From: Fusarium oxysporum f. sp. lycopersici 4287
Taxonomy: Eukaryota; Ascomycota; Sordariomycetes; Hypocreales; Nectriaceae
Assembly (NCBI RefSeq): GCF_000149955.1
Contig: NC_030987.1
Location: 5,276,853-5,340,852, forward strand
Length of the DNA stretch: 64,000 bases
Direction of reading: 5' to 3'
Under the pieces are notes generated by a model. That model was not told the DNA's origin and ran no database searches. It saw only the letters and a list, made by a program, of their open reading frames with translations. How positions within the stretch are numbered: position 1 is the stretch's first letter; the number at the start of each line of letters is the position of its first letter. This document shows, one piece after another, positions 42,957 to 54,329 of this stretch. Made by a program: the position numbers and the translations under genes.

Positions 42957-45900
42957 AATAGGCGGACGGGTACCCGTCCTTCTAAAATGGGACGGGTCCC
43001 GTCCCAATTGCCATATTCAGTCTAGCCCTCTCCGCTATCGGATTGCCTCCCGCTGTGTAATTCCACTATCTCGAGTGGTTTTACTTGAAGTCCTATTAAC
43101 CTGCTATGTTTTTTTCAAAGCAAGTCGATGACTTTGATTTAAACAGCCTTGATGTATTTAAGTGATATATCCACTCTAATAAACTCTACTAGAACTACGG
43201 CTGAACTATAATATAACTTTCTTCCTGTTTTGCGGCAGAATACAAGGCTTCTTGTTTATCGATATCCCGCTAAGCTATCTTCCAAAGCTCGCCTATGCCT
43301 CTTCTGCTTGTAAATAGTTATCTATTCTCGGTCTCCTCAGCTACCTATGCTTTAATGCAATCAGTCTCTGCTTTGTCCTAGTCTAAGTAAGCCATTATCT
43401 CTTCTTTAGTCTACTCTCTTAGGCCCGTCGAGGTTTTGCAGTACCTCCCTATCTGCTTATAATTAAGGCACCAGCCGTAGCTCGCTTTTAGGTATCCTAA
43501 AGGCAAGCCTATTGCTTTTTGATACTGGCGATTACTAAGCCAGGTTCCCGGTGGCTGGGCCTTATACCAGTCCTCTCTTGACTTGACGTATCTCTGGTGG
43601 ATGGCTCGTGGATCTTTATACCTTAGATGTGTAGTTGGGTTTGAAGCTGGGTCTTCTGAGGTTAGTAGTGATGACACCAGCGGCCTATACACAGATGGTG
43701 CAGGTGACAGATATCGAGGTTCTGGAGTCGTCATAGGTCGGTCTACCTGCTCTGTTTTAATGGTTAACTGGCATGGCAGATCTTGATAAGTTAATTCAGG
43801 CTTAAACTCGAAATTTTCTAAAGTCGTGATTGGTTGCCACTGTATTTCGTCGAATATTTCTATCGCTGGTGGCCTTGGTTCCTCCGGGACCGTGAAGGGT
43901 ACACACTGAAAATCTTCCGAACACGCCTGCGGCTGGTCTGAAGACACGACTGGCAATGCTCTTAGTTCTGAATACCGTAGTGGACACTCCTTCGAGTTCC
44001 TCGCGTGACTTAGTATATGGCATTTGCTGCATAAAGGAGGGTTTTGTACCGGCCTTATGTTCTCGATGACTTCGAAGCCACTAAGTTCTCTTCACATGAG
44101 ATAACGGCAAAGACGAACTCGCAGCCACTGCATTGACTTGCTGGCAGGGTTCTAAGAGGGGTCGTTGATTATCGTTCCGAGTCAAGTGCCAGTGCAGATA
44201 GAAATCTTCGAGCTGTAGTACCTGGTCTTAAACTAATAAACCCTCCAGCTTATAAGCGCAGGGTAGCCCTTATAATCTTAAGAAAGAACTAGTATAAGCT
44301 GATAGAGGAGCAGAGTCTTTATGTAATAAAAGCTTTTATTGCTGCTTAACTTTTTGCAAAGCTTTATAAGACACCTAACCATATACTGCACTATAGAGGG
44401 TATAGGAGAGCTTAATAGGGGTCTTAATCTTCTGCTTAGCTTAGTTTAACTTTAGCTCTGCTAGTTAATTTAGTAATATATACTTAATTAATTACTAAGC
44501 TTTAAATAAGTCTAAAGTAAATACTTTAAGATAGCTCTTAAGCAGCTAGTATATGCCTTTAACCCTTAAAGTAATAATATTATTAAAGTAGGGGTATTAA
44601 TTAACCTATGCCTTTACCAGCTTCTCTTTATTTTATTTTTTTTAAGTTTATAAGTTAGCCTTAAAAGCTATATCTAAGCATCTCCAAAGTCTAATATAAT
44701 TTAAACATTTCTTGCCCCTCAGCAGGCAAAGCTTCATTAAGTCAATATCATCATAGTTAGCTGCCTCAATTGCAGCCTGAACCTAGCTGCGTATAACCCA
44801 GCTGGAGAGCCTTGCTCTTCAGTTGGCCCTAATCTTCTTCCTGCAACCCACTTCAAAGCTCTTTCGCCGACCCCTGCAGCACGCTTGAATCATCCACCGC
44901 GCTTCCACAGTAAGCGATCCGATCCGACGTCCCCTTCTGATCGCAACCGCTAACAGCATCATAGCTTCACTATCACGATGCCTGTCAGAAGAAGCCTGCA
45001 GGCACCTGATCCCGACAGGTGTTATCTGACGAAAGGTCACAATGTGACCCGTAAAATCGAGCAAGCTACTAGCTTCTCTTTATATTAGTTAAGCTAGTTT
45101 ATCTTAATATATTTAACTTCTTTAATATAATCTAGGAGATACTTCTTTTTAAACTTAGATACTTATTTATAGAAAGTCTATTTATTTAGTAACTTAATAA
45201 TTAAATGCTAATAGCTATAAAACTTATTCTAAGCCTCTATTCCTAGGTTATCCCCTTAAGTCTAGTATATAAATCTTAGCTAATAGTAGTAGAGAACTGC
45301 CTTATTAGCATACCAGAGATATAGCAGTAGCCTTAACGATGGGAAGTAAGTATAAATAGTATTTATATATACTAGGCAGCGATTAGTTAAGATAATAGAG
45401 GGATGCCTAATCCTATGGTTTTTATATAATAATTAGAATTAATTTAATGCCTAAAAATAGTCTTCTTTATATTCCCTACTTAGAAAAGTAAATATAATAT
45501 AGAATAAATATTAATAAGAGTTAATACTAATTAAGTCTAAAAGTAATATACTATATTTATTAGTTTTATATATATAGTCTAAGATTAAGATATCTGGATA
45601 TGCCTATAGGTATGCCATTAACTCGGGATATAGAACAGCTTTGACTTAACTGTCTAGACTAGTTTAAAATTAACTCTAAAATCCTTCTCTAAATATCTAA
45701 TTAGTAAGTATATTAATGCTGCTTTATCCTTAATATACTTCTTATCTAGCATCTATAATACGATTATAGATATCCTGTTGTATTGCTATCGTATCGGTGT
45801 TCTGCTGCATATACGTTCTAATTTCTTTAGGGGCTATCCCAGCGTTGGCAAGGCCAGTCAGTTGAGATAGGTGCTCCTTAGATAGTGTTTAAAGTACTGG

Positions 45901-46450
45901 GTAGGCGGTGGTATCTTGGCTTGGTTTATGGTTATATAGTAAGAATCAGCTATTAGAACGGTGCTGCAGAGTCTAGGTACTCCTATTATTATTTTTCTTT
46001 GCTAGTATAAAGAACTTACAGCCTATTATTTAAGTTATTATCTTATGTTAGCATTCTCTGGAAACGATTAGATAGTTACGGCGATAATTATATATATGTG
46101 ATTATCCTCCTGCTGGTTTTCTCCTTAGTTAACCTTCTAGTTATAAACGCATAGCCCCTGGTTGCTGCCCAGGCGTTAATTGCCTCGAATAGCGCCTCCT
46201 GTGACTTATACTTGCCTTCAGGAGGGAGATAGTTACCAGGAAACGGTGTTAGACTTTGAGATTGGTTGACGTTTATAGCGAAGTAGTTGTCGTTAGCCTG
46301 TAATCTCGATATGATTAGCAGCGAGTGCAGTAGAACGCGATATTCGAGATGGCGCGAGAGGGAGACCGATAGCGGAGTGAGCTATACCAGATATGGTAAT
46401 TAGGACGGGACTCGTCCTATTTTAGAAGGATGGGTACCTGTCCGCCTATT
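42957..46450 (-). mobile_element. MULE copy B with terminal inverted repeats (about 3.5 kb)
   Basis: The left end from 42957 reads AATAGGCGGACGGGTACCCG and continues through CTTCTAAAATGGGACGGGTC. The right end, inverted from 46450, reads AATAGGCGGACAGGTACCCA and continues in parallel for about 100 bp to CTCCGCTATCGG. These are the long inverted repeats of a Mutator-like element. The transposase lies between them on the minus strand. No matching 9-11 bp target duplication was seen in the flanks. The middle (about 44250-45800) is RIP-mutated while both ends are not. Confidence 0.8.
43411..46270 (-). pseudogene. MULE transposase, copy B
   Basis: The N-terminus near 46270-46100 reads NYFAINVNQSQSLTPFPGNY, LFEAINAWAATRGYAF and RRLTKEKTSRR, a FAR1-type region. 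Then come LTGLANAGIAPKEIRTYMQQ and DIYNRIIDAR near 45800. The catalytic core (about 45650-44700) is reduced to traces such as TYKTNK.SMPLL. The C-terminus is readable from about 44250: RPLLEPCQ, then the knuckle CSKCHILSHARNSKECPLRY (about 44035-43970), followed by an open 181-codon tail ending RQYQKAIGLPLGYLKASYGW and YCKTSTGLRE. Copy A has the same order. Many TAA/TAG codons make it inactive. It preserves the uninterrupted target sequence of the pogo insertion found in copy A. Confidence 0.75.
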
Positions 46451-47690
46451 GACCGCCTGGGTAGTTGGAGGGAGGGCACGGACCAAATATTCTTGTTTTA
46501 ACCCAAACTCTTAAAAGATCCAAAAGGGGAAGGTGCACGGGCCGCAAAAGTTGGTATTGGGCCCATTACCAGTGGTAATTGGTACAGTAGGCTCCAAGTT
46601 TTCAGGGGTCCAGGGTCCCTGCGGTCATGGGCCCGGTTCCCCGAGACCTGGCTAAGCTAGACAGGGGCTCAGTTTTGCTAACATTCATTGTCCAATCAGC
46701 CGACTGATTGATCGGAGCAGCTCCGGCTATCCTTGCAAGCTTCAGGGGGCTTGGTCCTTGTGATTTCCTGAGTGGAGAATAACGGTAATTCAGTGGCGGC
46801 CTGGCTCTTTGAGGTTTGATTCTCAGGTGGGTTGCAACAAAATCCGCACACCAAAGCCCAGTGACAGAAATATGTAAGTCGTTATAGCATTGGTGCTAGG
46901 CAGAAAGATGGTGGACATTTCTGTCACTGTCCAGTTTTCCAGTAGGCACTGTAAAATGTGCCGATCATTTTGAGACCCCCTAATACTGTACGTATGACAT
47001 TGATCACCAGCTCACTGATTGGCTGGTAGAGTTTCGGAGTGTCTGCTCCGACTCTGCTCTGTCATGTTTTCTTAGACAGGCGTTGCAGTCGGGTGTGTGA
47101 ACCTGAGACCGTATGTATAGGGCTCAAGGGTCAGAAATTCCTCATTTATTCTCAGTAATCCAATGGGAGATCTTCCGCTGTGGCAAATGATAACTATCTG
47201 ACTGCGGAATTTGACTTTCCAGATCATTGAGGACTATGCTACATGCCCTTACGAGCCACTTACCCCACTACATACGTTGGCAAGATGTCATTCTTGATTT
47301 GGTGAAACAGCATGTCCTACCCCCCGGGCTGAAAGAAAACGTGGCTGATAATCTCATACAAAATCTATGCCTGGGCCCGGCTAAGTTTTTCTACACCCAC
47401 TAGCCTACCTCGGAGCCAAGTGTCTGTTATCTTTACAATACAGCTCCCCCAAATTACTGCATGGTGGCAAAGCAGGAATCTGCATCCCCCGATGCCCAAT
47501 ACCCATGTGTCTCAAATGCCGAATCTGAAATCTCTGCTGACCTCCTTGGCTATCTGCCTTCCGTTTGACATTCTCGGAATGTACGATGCCAAAGATATCG
47601 CCTAACATGGACTCTTGTGTATCCGAATCCATGCGTGAGGACGAGACTGCACGGTATGTTTATCGCATCACACACTATCGCATTACCGTA
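46451..47690. other. Intergenic; weak SINE-like and hairpin features
   Basis: No gene. A-box- and B-box-like words (TAATTCAGTGG, GAGGTTTGATTCTC) occur 25-30 nt apart at about 46788-46832. An inverted repeat CAGTGACAGAAATAT / ACATTTCTGTCACTG spans 46859-46929. The last 300 bp are the presumed promoter of the histidine kinase gene. Confidence 0.35.
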
Positions 47691-47700
47691 CTTATTAGCC

Positions 47701-50700
47701 ATGGCGCCTGACAGTTACGATGAGTTGCTGCGCGCAAACTGTCGATCCATCTGTCAGGTCACCAGTGCGGGGCTCGACAAGTCTCCAAATTTGGTTCTCA
47801 CAAGTCTTGCTCAGCTTGCAACCTGTCAAACCAAGACTGAGCGCTCACTCATATCGTTGTTTGACGAGTCCAAACAGTATATTATCGCTGAGGCAACCCC
47901 ATCGACCTCTCTCTTATCCGAGTCATCGCAAGAGAACAATGGAGATGGACTCTGGCTTTGCGGAACACACATCCCACGCACCGATGGGGTCTGCCACTAT
48001 ACCTTATGCTCTACTGAGGTGACCTCAGCGGAGCTGCCCATTGTCATTGTCCAGGACTTGGCCATAGATCCAAGATTTGCCTCGAGTCTGTATTGCCGCT
48101 CTGGTAGCTTGGCCAGGTTCTACGCTGCCGTACCTATACGAACACCTCGGGGTATCAACATCGGAGTCTTGTGTGTCATCAATTCTACGCCTGGTGCTGA
48201 ATGGAAAGATGAATATTCAAAGGTTTTACGAGGCTTGTCACAGACTATTATGGACCATCTCGAAGGCAGTCTAATTAAGAATACCCTCAAACGTAGCATA
48301 GCAATGGGCCGGGGCTTCCAAAAGTTCACCAACAGAAAAATGCTCCCAGATGAGTGTATATCTTCAATCTCAAAGACAAATCCAGACGCCTACAACCCTC
48401 ATAATTGGAACAACAACCAGAACAATTCTAACATTCGACAAGCCCATGGTAATCCTTCCTCCAGCACGGAAACAACGCCATTGGAAATCCCTAAACCTCA
48501 ATGCCAGAAACTTTTGTCTTCAAACCCATACTTAAGAGCGTCCCTCATCGTTAAAGAAGTTCTTCAAGTTGATCATTGTTCCTTCTTCAGCGTAGATTCT
48601 CGCGAGCTGCATATTATCCGCTCCTCAGAAACAGAGAGCAAGTCCGATATTTCACTGGATGGGCTACCCCTTTGCCCAAGCGCTTATCACAGTGACAGCG
48701 GGAAGCAGAGTTCAAATACCCAGCTTCAACTCCCCTGCCAATTACTTGGATCCTCCAACAACTCAACTTCAAGCACGACTAAAGACGGTGGTGATATCTC
48801 GCAGGTCTTCCTATCCCATATGCTCCAACAGTACCCAGAAGGATGCATATTTGACATGGACTTATGCCATGTCAGTGGATTGACCAGTAATTATACAGCA
48901 GACGCAAATCTCCCGCGTTCAAAGAATAACAATGAAACGCTGGGGCCTGCATACGAGCAGCGAGAGCTTCTGCAGGCTTTCCCCGGAGCCTGTAATATCA
49001 CATTTATTCCTATTTGGGACCCCCTGAAAGGCATGGTTTCTATTGGTGGCTTCGCATATTCAAAAGCACCTCGATATCAGTCCGACAAAGGCAGCGAACT
49101 CCCCTTCTTCAGGGCTCTTGGAACACTAGCAGCATCAGAGGCTTGTCAGATAGAGACCTTGGCGGCTGATAAGGCCAAATCTGACGTTCTTGGGTCGATA
49201 TCTCATGAACTGCGCTCCCCGCTTCATGGAATCATGCTAGGCCTCGAGCTACTCAACGACTCGGGTTTAGATGCGGCGCAACAAAATATAGCTCACTTGA
49301 TGGAAACATGTTGTCAAACACTTTTGGACACAACAGAGCATTTGCTTGATTACTCCAAGGTGAACCAACCTGTCGAGACAGATGCTTCACATGACGGCGT
49401 TTCTAGGGAAGTAGATCCACCTCAGCCCTTGAGTCAAACTGTTCGTCTGGACCAGATTGCAGAGGATGTGGTGGAAAGCGTTTATGCCGGTCACATTTAC
49501 CAACATACATCAGTGGAGAACATCCTCAGCCCGCCTAAAAGTCACCTCGACACCAATTTCAAACCTATAAAACGGTTGGTCCCTATGCAGGCTGTAGAGA
49601 TCAACCATTCAAGACAAAATAATATCGGACGTGAGGGCCCAGATGGAGATGTACACGTGTTTTTGCTCTATGATCCACGGTGTCGGTGGAGTTTTCAAAC
49701 GCACCCTGGTGCAGTACGTCGAATTATAATGAACCTGTTCGGAAACTCGCTCAAGTATACCTCCCGGGGTGTTATCAAGGTCACCGTCACCCAAACTCAG
49801 CTAGACGACGCACCAAATCAACGAATGATCACCTTGACTGTCGAAGACACTGGGCGTGGAATTAGCCAGGATTTTCTTCGGAACAGCATCTTCATCCCCT
49901 TCTCTCAGGAAGACCAACTATCTAGTGGAACAGGATTAGGACTAAGTTTTGTCCAGAGAATCACATCCCAACTTGGTGGTAATGTTTCGATCACCAGTCA
50001 AGTTGGCGTTGGGACCAGAGTTACGGTGTCTTTACCCATGTTGATAGACACCAGCTCTACAGCAACTGACTTGTTACCGCGTGAGCTGCCAGACCGGCAG
50101 AGCACATGTCATGGTTTACGCATGCGACTGGTCAGCCCTATCCAAAACGCTGGAGCCGCTCCTCATCAAGAGGCATTGTCTTTCAACACTCTGATAAGCG
50201 ATCTATGCTGCGAACATCTCGGTATGATAATGGATACGGGATCAGATGTTGAAAAAGCGGCCCCGGATGTTCTTATTGTGAAGAACAATGCAACAGGCGA
50301 CCTATTAGCGTCAGCCACCCCATGGCCAGAAGTACCACTGTTGGTAGTGTGTAACAACGCGTTTGTGGTGCATAAATACGAATCAGTATATGGATCCGCT
50401 GGACGGACAAGACTTCAAGATTTTATTGCTCAGCCGTAAGTTCTCAGCTTCATGTTATGGCCTCTCTTTCTAACTTGATCCCAGACTAAGTCCAAAGAAA
50501 CTGGAAAGGGCAGTCTCAAGGGCCATCAACCTTTCGGCTGAATCTGACGAGAGTCCACCCAAACTAGTGGAAATGCCATTGCCTACGCCATCAGACACAG
50601 CTTCTTGTAGTCAGCCACCAACCCCCGCCCCTTCGTCTATGGAGAGCCTATTCGATGGATCTATTCCAGCTGAAGACTATTTCCAGGTCCCACAGTTCTT

Positions 50701-51070
50701 ATTAGTTGAGGATAATCCGATTAATCTCAAAATGTTGACCTGCTTCATGAAGAAGTTGCAGAAGCCATACTACACTGCAATGAACGGCGAAGAAGCTGTC
50801 TCTGCATACAAAAAGGTCAATGGGCAATTCAAGTACATTCTGATGGATATTTCAATGCCAGTCATGGATGGTCTTGAGGCCACCCGCCAAATACGCGCAT
50901 TCGAACAATTCAATAAGATCACCGCATCGACGATATTCGCCATCACTGGGCTAGGGTCTGAGAGTGCACGAGAAGAGGCAACCCGCAGCGGCGTGGACTG
51001 TTTTATTACGAAGCCTGTTAAACTGCGTGAGCTGGAAGAAATGTTGAGTAGTCAAGGAGTTACGATATAG
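47701..51070 (+). CDS. Hybrid histidine kinase (GAF - HisKA - HATPase - REC), 1,106 aa
   Basis: Two exons, 47701-50435 and 50485-51070. The 49-nt intron has GTAAGT, branch CTAAC and acceptor CCCAG. ATG 47701 is chosen for its GCCATGG context over an in-frame ATG-equivalent at 47617. Residues about 30-215 form a GAF-like sensor (LWLCGTHIPRTDGVCHYTLC, ARFYAAVPIRTPRGINIGVL), with no membrane helix, so the kinase is probably cytosolic. The H box is ISHELRSPLHG with His502. The N box is FGNSLKYTS (N682), followed by VEDTGRGIS, FIPFSQ and GTGLGLSFV. The C-terminal receiver reads FLLVEDNPINLKMLTCFMKK with phospho-acceptor D1033 in LMDISMPVMDG and a KPV lysine. All phosphorelay residues are present. 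It should pass phosphate His to Asp to an HPt protein feeding stress-MAPK signalling (general fungal knowledge). The fungal class is not assigned. No lesions. Confidence 0.9.
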
Positions 51071-51358
51071 CAAACCGAAGATTCTTAGACATAATTGAAT
51101 TTAAGACAGCCATTTCTTTTCTTACAAAGCAAATCTGTTAACCTAATCTATTTTATAAGGAATTAGGGATTTATTCTATGTTAGACATTAACCTAGGCTC
51201 TTGCATCCCATAAAAATTGAAATCTTGTTGGTTCACTGTCCTGTCACAGAGTGGAAATCGCTAGTAGTGTTAGAGAAAGGAAGAGCAGGGAAGGATGCTC
51301 AATCGTCGAGCCCTGATCTGCAATGCAGCTGTCTTAATTCCAGCTCGAGTAACCGTAA

Positions 51359-53210
51359 TCACAGGTCAACCCTTCGTAAGGACTTCACAATCACTGGTCC
51401 AACCAACCCATGCTGTTGCCAATCCATAGCAGTGTACAGTGGAGGTGCAGCTGGGCCAACACCGTTTGTCTTGACATAATCAACTCTTGCCTTTACCGCG
51501 TTGAACAAGGTAGATGCAACCTCGATTCTTATCAAGTTAGAGCCCGAAACAAGGAAGCTTGATATATCAATTTGAGGGTCAAAAATGTCAATCGCTTGCA
51601 GCTGCGTGCCGTTGATCCAAGCTCTCATCGTGTTAAGCACAGGACCAAACTGTAACACCGTGATGGTATCTTTGCTTGGAATGCGAAGTTGAAAGTTTGC
51701 GGTGTATGTCCCGACCCCCGATGCGTTCTGTACTACAGGAATCTGAGACCACGGCTGTAGGGTTGTCTGGGTGCCGAGATGAAGCATCTTCTTTGCAGAT
51801 GTCGACTTTGTCTCGTCAGGACCAGGCACCCAGGACTCAAGCGTTAGGTTCCACTTTCCGATGTCGACGTTGAGGAGTTTCTTTTTCTCGCTATCTTTAA
51901 GGGCGGGAATCCGCTTCGTCCGCCCATTAGACAAGGTCAAGGAGGCTTCTTGAGCATCGGCTACCACGACAGAAATCCCGTCTTTGGTATCAGGGCTGTA
52001 GGAAGCATGAATGATATTATCGGAATGCAAGAGGACGTGGGTCTTGAACTTTGCGGTGTTAATGGCGATAAATGCTGTCTGGCCTTTCTCCAGAGACATC
52101 TGGAAGGCGATCCTTCACGACAAGCGCTGGCAGACCGCTATAGCTTCCTGTTGCCCTGTCCATGCGTTGAGCTGGTATGGGGCTTTGTTCTCCCAGACCT
52201 CTGCGGCGACATCAAATGTTGCTGATGGACCCTTGTCGTAGAGGAACAGATAGTCCGAGTCACTGGTCGACCTCCACACAGTATACAAGTCCTTTGCAGC
52301 GCTTGTGGACTGGGAAGTTGTCTTGACTCGAGGCTGGATGGAAAGCTTATCTAGCGCTTGGAAGATGTCCTTGGTTGATTTGACGAAGCTGACATTCGGG
52401 TACTTAGATCTTTCAAGGATCGACATGCTCTTCGACACAATGTCCTGGCCTTTGGATCCAATTGTTGTGCTGGGAAGCGCTCCCACAACGACAATTGCTA
52501 GTTCCGTTGCGGCCAGCTTGGACAGTCTTGTTGCGGCTTCCGGGGTGATAAACTGCTGCTGGTCGAGAACAAGAGCACGGTAACCCGCACCTGCAGGATC
52601 CAGAACCTTCCCCTGAATCTTGAGGTTCTCAGAAACAAAGTTCGCGGGCGAAAGATACTCTTAGGTAAAGCCCATATACTCAACATTAGAAAACGGAGCG
52701 TCAGACGGCTTCCTTCGATTTACTTACCATGAGCACGAAGATCCCCACCGTCGCGCTCAGCTGCTATGGTATAGGGACCCTTGTAGTGGTAGAAAGCCAA
52801 ATCTTTCTTGACGATACCCTGTTGTAGAACAAACTGACTGCTAGCAATGTAATTCATCGCCTCGACCATATAGTCCCAAGCGGGCTGCTTCGGACTCCAT
52901 AATTCAGTATAGATAAATTAGAATGGTGTGTAGCCCGGCCAAGTCGATCCAGGCTGTTCTCCACCATATGTCATTCCGTGGATCATCATGGAATTGACGC
53001 CGCCTGCAAACGCATCGTGAAAAAGACTGATCAGAGAGGGAATGGTCTGACTGTACCCCCCAGATGGCACTGCCCCAATTTCTGTAGAGATGATATTACG
53101 ACGTCCCAGATGCGCAGGCCCAACAAACTGAGACATTGCGTCTACGGTTGTGAAGCCCAGAAACTCGAGTTCGGGAGCGGAAATGAGAGGAACACTTGCA
53201 AGCTGCCATG
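51359..53210 (-). pseudogene. GH106 alpha-L-rhamnosidase-like gene, 5'-truncated and decaying
   Basis: Reading the minus strand from about 53210: PELEFLGFTTVDAMSQFVGP, RRNIISTEIGAVPSGGYSQT, DAFAGGVNSMMIHGMTYGGE, STWPGYTPF, then SPKQPAWDYMVEAMNYIASS, KKDLAFYHYKGPY, ATRLSKLAATELAIVVVGAL, NAWTGQQEAIAV, SLEKGQTAFIAINTAKF and a C-terminal beta-sandwich ending GLVGPVIVKSLRRVDL at 51359. The ISTEIGAV and GGVN...HG blocks match GH106 rhamnosidases, which release terminal rhamnose from plant glycans. Roughly the first half of the usual ~1,000 residues is absent. Three in-frame stops (52918-52920 TAA, 52661-52663 TAA, 52115-52117 TGA) and a phase clash at a probable intron (52727-52679) disable it. All three stops are one C-to-T or G-to-A step from sense. 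It is convergent with the histidine kinase gene. Confidence 0.72.
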
Positions 53211-53214
53211 AAGT

Positions 53215-54320
53215 TAATTATTGAAGTCTATTCGGGTGTTTATTGTGATATGGGGTTGCTATTCTAGCGGTAGACATAGCGTAGGCGTATAATACAGGCG
53301 TTTTTGCTTCTTCATTTACATTTTGATGCTGCGATGCCAGTTACCAGTCAATGGCTTTTGGGCCTCGCCTTGCGCTCCGATGTGAAGGCCCAACATATTC
53401 CCACCATCACAGGTCCCTGTTGTTTATCGTGCTCAATGTCTCTCGCATCTTGTCTTGCCTGAGGCAGATAAAGTGACTGTCTGAAACCTTTCATAACTAG
53501 AGATGCTACTACTTACTTGCAAGAACTGTGCGCTTGCAAGACGCAACGAACCATATTGAGGGTGGTGTAAGAAGCGGGGTGTTGGTAATGCATTGGCGAC
53601 GTAAGGACTCTATTGCATCGCGAGACGCAAGCTCGTTGATATGTCTGGGCCTTGAAATTGCAAGCGAACCGGTATCTTTTCAGTGTGGTATAATATCATG
53701 AGTGAAGAGATTGCTTCTGCAGTGTTTTCCGGTTCTGGTGGCAGCGCCTCGTAACTCGGTCGCTAGACTGGCTTCAATTTGAAAGCAATTGGGTGATTGA
53801 GTGCTCGACTCGTCCTGGAAATTATTGTGCTAGCAATACAGGAAAATGGAAGTTCTTTTCTATTTCAGTAATGCTACTATTTGGCCGGCTATGCGCAGCA
53901 GAAATTCACCTATCCTATAGTAATTTAAAGCTTGAATAAAATAGCTAAAAATCTCAAATGAATACTGTTAGACTTGGTACAACTTTTATGCCTTGAGGAA
54001 CGAAAGGCTCTTAGAGGATGGGCGAAGAAGTGGGGCTCCAAAAAAAACCCAAGCACAAATCTCACGTGCTTTGAACGTGACGTCGTGTAAAGTTCGTGCC
54101 AAACCAAATCGCGTTTTTCTTAGCTGGCCAACATCGTTGACGTTAGCGAAGTGGGGAAACAGCAGGTCAATACTAATCTGCAAGGCATCGGCTGTGTTTG
54201 CCGGACCCCGTCAAACCTGGCGAACCAAAATCGCATTTCCCTTCCTATATTTAATTTCCCTGCTTTATCTCTGCCTTCTTCCTTCAAACCGAATTAGTTT
54301 TAAATCTATTCTAGCCAGTC
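53215..54320. other. Intergenic / Helitron 3' flank
   Basis: No supported gene. A plus-strand frame at 53993-54340 has no recognised domain. Two similar words, AACCAAATCGCGTTTTTCTT-like and AACCAAAATCGCATTTCCC, lie about 115 bp apart. The 3' end of the Helitron should fall here but no definite hairpin-CTRR end was identified. Confidence 0.35.
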
Positions 54321-54329
54321 CTGGGATTC

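Noticed and set aside
42600..43131. Overlapping frames upstream of the MULE B terminus
   Set aside because: High local GC with a low-complexity composition; frames overlap on both strands and the distal part is the MULE inverted repeat.
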